From Thraustochytrium sp. TN22 (taxonomy: Eukaryota; Sar; Bigyra; Thraustochytrida; Thraustochytriidae): a stretch of 28,681 nt of DNA. Positions 1 to 6,013 of the stretch are shown here, piece by piece. Location: positions 1 to 28,681 of the forward strand of contig JABLUY010000351.1 in the NCBI GenBank assembly GCA_013306675.1. The letters run 5' to 3'. Numbering within the stretch: position 1 is the stretch's first letter; the number at the start of each line of letters is the position of its first letter. A model generated the notes under the pieces. The model was not told the DNA's origin and ran no database searches. It saw only the letters and a program-made list of their open reading frames with translations. Both the position numbers and the translations under genes were made by a program.

Positions 1-601
1 CGCGTGCGTGCGAGCCTTCCTCGTCTTCCGCGGCGCGGCGGCGGCGGCGCGCGCGGGCGGGCGGGCGGGAGGGCGCGCGCGGAAGGCGGTCTGGGCCGCC
101 GCGCCGCCGCCGGACTCCCGCGATGCTTTCCCTCTGGCCCGCGCGCCGCGCAACCCGCCCCTCTCCCCTCTGCCGCCGCCGCCCCCTCCCTCCACTGGCC
201 GATCAGAGCGCCCCTCAGCGCCCGCCTCCGTCCCAGCCCGTTCTGAGGCGCCCCCACTGGGTGGTTGGGTCGCTCCATTCCTTCTCGTTTTGCCGGGACG
301 ATTATTCCCTCTGTGAGGGCCTGCATCCTTCCGGAGGAGGGGGGAATTTCTCCTTCCCCCCTTCGCGCGCCCCCACAGCTCCACCACCTTTAGGTGGCCG
401 GTGCACAGAAATCCCCAGTGGCGGCAGGGGGAAGCAGCCGCGCCCCGCGTCGCCCGCGCGGGAGGGCCGCCACTGGGCCTCCACTGGGCGAGCCCAGCGC
501 CAGATCCCGGGTTGCGCGGTCCGCCTGCCGGATCTATGGCGGCGCCGGTACCGATCATGCGGACCCACCGCGCGGTCCCACGCGCACGCGCTGGCGGCGC
601 T

Positions 602-662
602 GCTCCTGCTCGTGCTCCTGCTCCTGCTCCTGCTCGTGCTCGTGCTCCTGCTCGAGCTCGTG
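602..662. repeat. CTGCTC/GTGCTC hexamer microsatellite
   Basis: About ten imperfect 6-bp units alternate between CTGCTC and GTGCTC. In one forward frame the tract spells a Leu/Val run that imitates a membrane segment; on the reverse strand it gives a Glu/Gln/His run. I read both as artefacts of the repeat. Confidence 0.85.
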
Positions 663-1261
663 CTCGGAATCGAGCCCAGGTCCTCCTGGCCGGCGAGCAT
701 CGAACAAGGCGGGGCCGAGGCGGGCCCGGCGCCCGGCAGCCGGCGGCGGCGGCGGGCGAGCGGCGCCTCGGGGTCGCGTCGCGGTCGCCGGGCGCGCGCT
801 GGGGCGCGTGGCCGAGCACGGCGGCGAGCCCAGAAACGAGAGGGAGGAGGAGCCCGCGGGCGAGGGCGGCAGGAGGCTCACGAGCGAGCGAGCGAGCGAG
901 CGCGGCGGAAAAGTCCGCCGCAAGCGAAGCCGCACGCGATCGAGGTGAGCGAAGCGAAGCCGCACCTTGAAGGCGGCGCTGTGCTCGGCCAGCTCGTACG
1001 TCGGCCCGTGACTTGACCTCAGAGGATGGCCTGCGGCGGCCCACCGATAACGGGGCGGTCCACCGTGCCAGAGCTGGAGGCACGGCCGTCACCGCACGGA
1101 CCGTGACGGACGCGCGCGCCGCACGGACCACTGGCTGCTGGCAGCGAGCGCTTCTCCGTCGCTGTACGCCGGCAAGCCCTGGCGAGCCGCGGCGAGCCCA
1201 CTGGCAGTCGTCTGGAAGGCGCAGGCAGCAAGCGCCTTGTCGCCTGACTGTGACGGGCTCC

Positions 1262-1280
1262 AGCTCAAGCTTCTTGAGCT
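1262..1280. repeat. Perfect 8-bp inverted repeat, 3-nt loop
   Basis: The arms AGCTCAAG and CTTGAGCT are separated by CTT. The arm contains CTTGA, which is also the core of the 10-bp direct repeat starting 20 bp downstream, so the two elements may be related or bound by the same factor (inference). Confidence 0.6.
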
Positions 1281-1300
1281 TGGGAACGCGGCTTCGGCTG

Positions 1301-1364
1301 TCTTGATGCGTCTTGATGCGTCTTGATCAGAAGGTCTTGAAGCGTCTAGAAGCGTCTTGAACTG
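1301..1364. repeat. Degenerate 10-bp tandem repeat, six units
   Basis: Units start at 1301, 1311, 1321 (a 14-bp variant), 1335, 1345 and 1355. The first two are identical (TCTTGATGCG); later ones drift to TCTTGAAGCG, TCTAGAAGCG and TCTTGAACTG. The tract lies about 160-220 bp upstream of the ATG at 1521. The spacing is close to one DNA helical turn, so an array of protein-binding sites is possible, but plain repeat slippage is the default explanation. Confidence 0.75.
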
Positions 1365-1393
1365 CCTCTGGCAGGCGCGTGCTTCCCTGCGGT

Positions 1394-1499
1394 GGCTTGC
1401 TTGGTTGATGTTACGTTACTTGCCTTTGCTTGGCTTGCCTTGGCCTGCCTTGCCTCGGCCTGCATGCCTCGGCTTGGCTTGGCATGGCTTGCCTGGCAG
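1394..1499 (+). promoter_or_regulatory. CTTGCC/TTGGCC-rich tract ending in CAG before the ATG
   Basis: A run of pyrimidine-rich CTTGCC, CTTGGC and CCTGCC words ends in GGCAG 21 bp before the ATG at 1521. It looks like either a core-promoter/5' UTR tract or the pyrimidine tract plus 3' splice site of a 5' UTR intron. A closely similar tract ending in GCGCAG lies 27 nt before the ATG of the BAR-SH3 gene on the other strand (14081-14160). Function is inferred. Confidence 0.4.
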
Positions 1500-1520
1500 A
1501 CGGCGCGAGGCACGGCGACG

Positions 1521-2531
1521 ATGCGGCGCGCTCTGAGCGTGGCGCGCGGCGCGGCGCGCGAGCGCCCGTGGACGCTGGAGGGCGTGCTGGGGTCGCGCGC
1601 GCCGGAGGCAGCCGTGGCCGTCAAGCGCAGCGCGGACCGCTGGTTCATGTACAACGAGACGGGCAACGCGGACATGCTCGCGGACGAGGCGGACGCCGTC
1701 GAGCAGCGGCCGTGGGCGGAGGTGCTGCGCGAGGTGGAGCAGGCGAGTGGTGGCCAGCACGTGTACTTCACGGGGCCGGTGGCCGGGCCGCCCGGCACGG
1801 CGTCCGCCGTGTGGGTGTCGAGTGAAGGCTGCGGCACGCGCGCGCACTACGACGCCTTTGACAACGAGCTCGTGCAGCTGCGCGGCCGCAAGCGCGTGCG
1901 CATCCACGCGCCCACGGCGCACTTTGCCATGCACGTGTTCCCGGACGCGCATCCCCGCGCGCGCAAGTCACAGGTGGATAGCGACGCCCCGGACACGGCG
2001 CGTTTCCCGCTCTGGCCGCAGCTCGAAGAGGCCGCCTTGGAGGTGGTCCTGGAGCCCGGCGACGCCATCCGCATCCCGTCCTTTTGGTTCCACGAGACCG
2101 AGGCGCTCTCGCCCTCCGTCTCGGTGAATGCCTTCGAGGTCAGTCCCGTTGCGAGCATGGCGGGCAGCTGCTTCGCGCGGCCGCTCGCACTCGGCGATCC
2201 TGCGGCGCTCAATGACCTGGCCATGGACTGCGTCGGCCGCGATGCGCGCTCCTTCGTGCGCGACCTGCTCACCTCACGCTACGAGCCACTCTATGGCGCA
2301 GCGGACGCCGCAGAGGTCACGGCAACGCAAGCCGCCACGACGTCCGCGTCGGCCGCCACTGCCATTCACAAGGCCGCCTTCCGCAGTCTGCGAGCGGCAT
2401 GCAGCACCGAGGACTCGCGCGACGCGCAAGGCGTGAGCGAGATCGTACTGGCGCACCTGCTCGAGCTCTCCTGTGTGCGCGCCCACCGTGACCCGGCCAA
2501 GGTACAGTCTGCGCTGGCCGAGTTGGTCTGA
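1521..2531 (+). CDS. JmjC/cupin_8-type Fe(II)/2-oxoglutarate oxygenase-like protein
   Basis: This 336-residue protein has the cupin_8/JmjC fold signature of the TYW5/FIH/HSPBAP1 group, which hydroxylates protein or tRNA substrates using Fe(II) and 2-oxoglutarate. An HYD motif (H109, D111) is followed by QLRGRKRVRIHAP, then RKSQVDSDAPD, then EPGDAIRIPSFWFHE, which supplies the third metal ligand (H191), and finally a strand with SVSVNAF. These elements are in the family's order and spacing, so the iron site looks intact. Residues after about 225 resemble nothing I know. I chose the ATG at 1521 because it has A at -3; the frame is open upstream through an ATG at 1464, but that part is encoded by the CTTGCC repeat tract. 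The substrate cannot be told from sequence. The stop lies 124 bp from the convergent protease stop. Confidence 0.85.
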   Translation: MRRALSVARGAARERPWTLEGVLGSRAPEAAVAVKRSADRWFMYNETGNADMLADEADAVEQRPWAEVLREVEQASGGQHVYFTGPVAGPPGTASAVWVSSEGCGTRAHYDAFDNELVQLRGRKRVRIHAPTAHFAMHVFPDAHPRARKSQVDSDAPDTARFPLWPQLEEAALEVVLEPGDAIRIPSFWFHETEALSPSVSVNAFEVSPVASMAGSCFARPLALGDPAALNDLAMDCVGRDARSFVRDLLTSRYEPLYGAADAAEVTATQAATTSASAATAIHKAAFRSLRAACSTEDSRDAQGVSEIVLAHLLELSCVRAHRDPAKVQSALAELV

Positions 2532-2655
2532 AAGGATCTGAAAAGGCGAGATCGCATGCTCTCGCGACGCCGAGCGGCCAGCTGGCGGACTCCCATTTGC
2601 TCTGCTCCATCTAATTATAAAGTGTGTCACATCTAGCTAGCCTACTCTCGCGGGG

Positions 2656-5025
2656 TCACGCGAAGAGGCTCGCGTCGCGGCACTGGCGGCCGACGAAGGT
2701 GCAGCGGCACGGCCCCGCGGCCTGCGCGGCCTCGTCCAGACAGCGGATCTTGCGCCACTTGACGCTGCCCGTCGCCTGCCGCTCGTCGCAGACGCCGTCG
2801 CATCGCGTGGTGGGCGCCCGCGTCGGGTAGTTTGTTGGGAACTTGGTGGGGCGCGGCGTAGGCGCTGCCTTGGTGGGGCGGGGCGTCGGCGCGTTCGTGG
2901 GCCGGCGCGTCGGCTTTGGTGTCGGCGCCTTGGTGGGCCGCGGCGTCTTAGGCGCCCGAGTCGGCCGCAACGTCGGTGGACTCGTGGGCCGCTTCGTCGG
3001 CGCCATGGTCGGGTTCGTGGGCTCCTTCGTCGGGTACAGCGTCGGCGCCGGCGTCGTCGGGTACGCCGTCGGCCGCACCGTCGGCGCGCGCGTGCGCTGC
3101 TGACCGCTGATGGCGGCACGGGGCGACTCAAGCGGCGAGCTCGTCGGCACGCACTCGCTGTGAACGCACCAGCCCGTCTTGCCACTGCCAAGCGTGCACC
3201 GCGTGCCGTCCGCCACCTCGCCGGCGTAGCGGTCTTCGTTCTTGCCGTAGTAGTCCGCCCTGCATGAGCCGCCACTCGGCTTGCACTCCTGCAAACAGCC
3301 GCCGTTCTGCACGCCGCACACATCCATGTCGTACGCCGCGCACTCGCTCACGCACTGGCCGAAGCTGCAGCGGCCCGCATCGCCCTGCGGCGTCGTGCAG
3401 GTTGTCGTCGCGTCCGCGAGGATGCCTCCCTGCGAGCAGCACTCCGGGCTCGAGTAGCTGCCACCCTTCACCAACTGGGCCGGCGCGTCCTTGGGGTGCA
3501 TGTAGAACGTCGACGTGGAGCACTCGCGCTGCGGGTTCGTCAAGGCGCACTCCGTACAGCCGGCGCAGGACGTAGCGCCGTCCTCGCACTCGCACTCCTC
3601 CTCGTCCAAAAGGTAGCGGTCGCCGCAGGCGAGCGGGCCGGTGGCGTTGCGCCAGTAGGGGCACTCCGGGATGCGCTTCTCAAAGGCGTTCTGCAGGCGC
3701 ATGCAAGTGACCGGCTTGCCGAGGAGGTTGTAGGCATAGCGGTTGGTGCCGCGGATCTTGCCGCTGCAGTAGTCCATGAGGCCGCCCGTGTTGCACTCGC
3801 CGTTTTCCATGGTGTGTGGCTGGCCGACAACGTGGCCGAACTCATGCGCAATGACGCGGAAGGAGAGCGCCTTGGTCTGGCACGTGGAGCCCTTGGCATC
3901 TGCGCTGCGAATCGGGCTCCGGCACAGGGACCCAGCCTGCGCGAAGCCACCTCCATCAGAGGCACAACCATGTACAAAAATCCATGACGCGACGTTCTCC
4001 TCCCAGCCCATGGTTTCCGGAAAGGTCCACAGCGTTTTGCGGATCAGGATGGGCGGGTCCGGACAGGTGCCGTGCTCCGTCGAGAAGTGGAAGACCTCGT
4101 GCCAGTCCTCCGGCACGACGTTGCCAGCGAACATCTCGCGCCGAATGCGCACGGCGAAGTTCAGCTGCAGCTCCATCAGCTCGCTCACGCGCACGATGAT
4201 GGCCTCGAAGTCGGCCTGCAGTTTCGCCATGCTCGGCTTGCCGCGCGACTCCCACAGGCTGCGGCTCGTCATGAGTCCAATGTCCACCACCTGGCGCTTG
4301 ATGTCGTGCGGGTAACAGGTTGGAAAGTACGCCAGCTCGTCCCGGTACGGGTCCACGTTTACATCGCGGGGCTTGAAGGCGTCTTGCAGCTTGCGCGGCG
4401 GGACACTGGTCGCGTTGCCGACAGCGCGGCGCAGCTCGGCGTCCGTCTCGCTGTCGACTGGCCCCAAGCCGAAGTCGTGCACGAGGCCAAAGTGCGCGTC
4501 CTCGTCAACCTCCTCGTCCGAGTCGCGGAGCGCGCGGAAGCGCGACGCGCCCATCTCCTGCACCACCTCGCTGTGGTGCATGAACTCGAGCATCGGGCGG
4601 CCGAGGCGGTGGTACGAGACGCTGAGGCGGCGATCATGCTCCGGATTGACACCGACAACCACGGAGTGGTGCGTCTCCTGCGCGCGAAAGGTGTAGAGTG
4701 CGTCGCCCTCGCCGGAGGAGAGCTCCTCGCCGTCGCTGGTGAGCAGGCGCGCGTCCGGGGCGTAGAGGCCGCGCACGCGGCGCACGGTCTGCTCGAGCGT
4801 GGAGCGTGCGCCCGTCTCATCGGTCCACTCGACGCGCACGACGCCAGCGTGGTCCTCGTGCTTCTCGAAGCTGATGCGGTGGACCTCCAGGAGCGTCTTG
4901 TGCCACGGCTGGGCCGGGCCAAGGCCGTCGACGAAGTCTTGGTCCGGCTTGAGCAGGGCCTCGATCAGCACGGGCCTCCAGACCGCACCGATGAGCGCCA
5001 GCTGCAGCATCGCCGCAGCCCTCAT
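2656..5025 (-). CDS. Secreted ADAM-like zinc metalloprotease, copy A
   Basis: This 789-residue protein is built like a soluble ADAM (M12B) protease. It has an N-terminal signal peptide (about 1-24), a prodomain-like region (40-220), and a metzincin catalytic domain with HEFGHVVGQPH (zinc ligands H394, H398, H404; catalytic E395) and a Met-turn at M417 (GGLMDYC). A disintegrin-like start follows (CGD...EEECECEDG, 467-482), then an ADAM-type Cys-rich part (to about 625), a Pro-Thr linker (645-740) and a 50-residue C-terminal module with six cysteines. There is no membrane anchor, so it is probably secreted; the linker is probably O-glycosylated. NAT sites at N204 and N460 could be N-glycosylated. 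The ATG at 5025 has A at -3; M6 is an alternative. I see no clear furin site. Copy B lies 988 bp upstream on the same strand. Confidence 0.88.
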   Translation of the reverse strand: MRAAAMLQLALIGAVWRPVLIEALLKPDQDFVDGLGPAQPWHKTLLEVHRISFEKHEDHAGVVRVEWTDETGARSTLEQTVRRVRGLYAPDARLLTSDGEELSSGEGDALYTFRAQETHHSVVVGVNPEHDRRLSVSYHRLGRPMLEFMHHSEVVQEMGASRFRALRDSDEEVDEDAHFGLVHDFGLGPVDSETDAELRRAVGNATSVPPRKLQDAFKPRDVNVDPYRDELAYFPTCYPHDIKRQVVDIGLMTSRSLWESRGKPSMAKLQADFEAIIVRVSELMELQLNFAVRIRREMFAGNVVPEDWHEVFHFSTEHGTCPDPPILIRKTLWTFPETMGWEENVASWIFVHGCASDGGGFAQAGSLCRSPIRSADAKGSTCQTKALSFRVIAHEFGHVVGQPHTMENGECNTGGLMDYCSGKIRGTNRYAYNLLGKPVTCMRLQNAFEKRIPECPYWRNATGPLACGDRYLLDEEECECEDGATSCAGCTECALTNPQRECSTSTFYMHPKDAPAQLVKGGSYSSPECCSQGGILADATTTCTTPQGDAGRCSFGQCVSECAAYDMDVCGVQNGGCLQECKPSGGSCRADYYGKNEDRYAGEVADGTRCTLGSGKTGWCVHSECVPTSSPLESPRAAISGQQRTRAPTVRPTAYPTTPAPTLYPTKEPTNPTMAPTKRPTSPPTLRPTRAPKTPRPTKAPTPKPTRRPTNAPTPRPTKAAPTPRPTKFPTNYPTRAPTTRCDGVCDERQATGSVKWRKIRCLDEAAQAAGPCRCTFVGRQCRDASLFA
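2659..4906 (-). repeat. Duplicated coding block, copy A (partner about 6017-8351)
   Basis: From just after the signal peptide to the stop codon this block matches the copy B gene at an offset of 3445 bp, dropping to 3358 bp after the linker insertion. By hand comparison the 5' part (4046-4906) differs at only a handful of bases, while about 3811-4045 differs at roughly 37 of 235. Outside the block, upstream and downstream DNA is not recognisably similar. Confidence 0.85.
2806..3093 (-). repeat. Pro-Thr (xPT) linker repeat in copy A
   Basis: About 95 residues made of short units such as RPT, APT, YPT and KPT, with scattered Lys and Arg. Such linkers join domains in many secreted stramenopile proteins and are usually rigid and O-glycosylated (family knowledge). 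At DNA level the units are CGTCGG/CGTGGG-like words, so the tract is prone to length change; copy B carries 87 bp more. Confidence 0.85.
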
Positions 5026-6013
5026 GCTCGTCCGAAGTCAACCTGGCAAGCGCGTGGGCAGACAGCCGTCGCGGTGGTCCCGCCGACCCGCCGCCGACAG
5101 TAAGTTAGTTTCGGATTTGCTTGCAGACAGCGCCCTGGAGGCTGCGGTCATTTGCGCGTCGGCCAAGGAGCCGTGCCGCGCGCTAACTGTGCACGCGCTC
5201 GACCGAACCCAGCGGTGGCGAGTGACGACCTCCCCGTCACCAGAAGCTGGGCAAAGTCACGAACCAAACAGGTTTGCTCCCAGGCAGACAGACTGGTAGC
5301 GTAAGTGCACCGGGCACCGGGCACTGGCGCCGCCGCGTCGTAACGTCGCCGGCCTCCTCTCCACGACGACTCGGAGCAGCGCTCCGGCCAGCCTCGGTCA
5401 GGCTCCGCTCTTCGCCCGTTGTTGCGGCCATCGCCACCCAACTCGGAGGCGCCTCGCCTGGGCCCGAAGGCAGCGCTGATCCCCGGCCGGTGGGGCGGCG
5501 AGCTGGGCGCCAGCAACGCGAGCGGCGGGCAGACCGAGGCGCCGCGAGTCCTAGCTACAGGCTCCGTTTCGGAGGCGCCCCGCGCGCGCCGCCTTCGGCC
5601 GAGCGGCGGTCTCGGAGACGACCGAGGCCGCCAGTGGCGGGGTCGCTTGGCTTTGGTTGGCTTTGGTAGAACCCAGATGGGTGGGCTCAGCTAGTGGGAC
5701 GCTTGCAGTGGCGTGGGACGCGCCGTAGTACGTCGTAAGCTGAGGTGCCTCCTTGGTCGTCGTGCATGCGTGCGTCCGTGCGTGCGTGCGTGCGTGCATG
5801 TGAGTCATCGTCTGCAGTATGGTTGGCGATGAGGTTGGTACCCTGATAGTCGACCTGGACTTTCTCCCTTTTTCGATCTTGGCGAATGAAGAGGGTTTTG
5901 CGCGCTGGAGCGAGCAGCTGCCGCAATGAAGGTCATTCAGACGCAAACATTCGTTTGAAGTCAGCTAGCTACATGGAGTCAAACACCAGCGGAGCGATCT
6001 CGTCTTGGCCTAG
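5026..6013. other. Intergenic region between the two protease copies
   Basis: It holds the promoter and 5' UTR of copy A and the 3' UTR of copy B. I see no convincing gene; frames present are Arg/Ala/Ser-rich or repeat-derived. It contains CACTGG-type words at 5322 and 5631, GGCTTTGGTT repeats near 5648-5668 and a CGTG microsatellite near 5761-5800. The part 5800-6010 is noticeably richer in A and T than its surroundings, as a 3' UTR would be. Confidence 0.55.
5761..5800. repeat. CGTG/CATG tetranucleotide microsatellite
   Basis: Roughly ten 4-bp units (CGTG, with CATG and CGTC variants). On the reverse strand it spells an ACGC/Arg-Thr-His-Ala pattern. It falls in the presumed 3' flank of copy B. 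Confidence 0.8.

Larger units (their letters stand above)
1..1520. other. Gene-free, CpG-rich upstream region
   Basis: No protein-like frame is convincing here. Several long frames overlap on both strands, but they consist of Arg, Ala, Gly, Pro and Ser runs, as expected when GC content is so high that stop codons are rare. The stretch holds a hexamer tract (602-662), a GAGC tetramer run near 881-902, seven copies of CACTGG or its complement, an 8-bp inverted repeat (1262-1280), a 10-bp tandem repeat (1301-1364) and a CTTGCC-rich tract (1394-1499). It is most simply the promoter and 5' UTR of the oxygenase-like gene at 1521, possibly shared with a gene to the left of the window. Confidence 0.6.

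Noticed and set aside
655-705. tRNA-like B box on the minus strand (GGCTCGATTCC)
   Set aside because: No matching acceptor stem, D arm or anticodon arm can be built around it at tRNA spacing.
555-965. Reverse frame with Glu/Gln/His repeats
   Set aside because: It is the other reading of the same hexamer repeat and matches no protein pattern.
123-1016. Long forward frame with a Leu/Val-rich hydrophobic run
   Set aside because: The run is spelled by the CTGCTC hexamer repeat; the rest is Arg/Pro/Gly-rich and several equally long frames overlap it on both strands, as expected at this GC content.
1392-1520. N-terminal extension of the oxygenase-like protein
   Set aside because: The first codon is GTG, the ATG at 1464 has T at -3, and the segment is the CTTGCC repeat tract; it imitates a signal peptide only through repeat-derived Leu and Ala.
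4072-5103. Long frame antisense to protease copy A (and 7415-8458 antisense to copy B)
   Set aside because: Both are shadows of the protease frame. Their similarity to each other follows from the duplication and is not evidence of coding.
5551-5946. Reverse frame with a Thr-His-Ala-Arg repeat
   Set aside because: The repeat comes from the CGTG microsatellite and the rest shows no domain.
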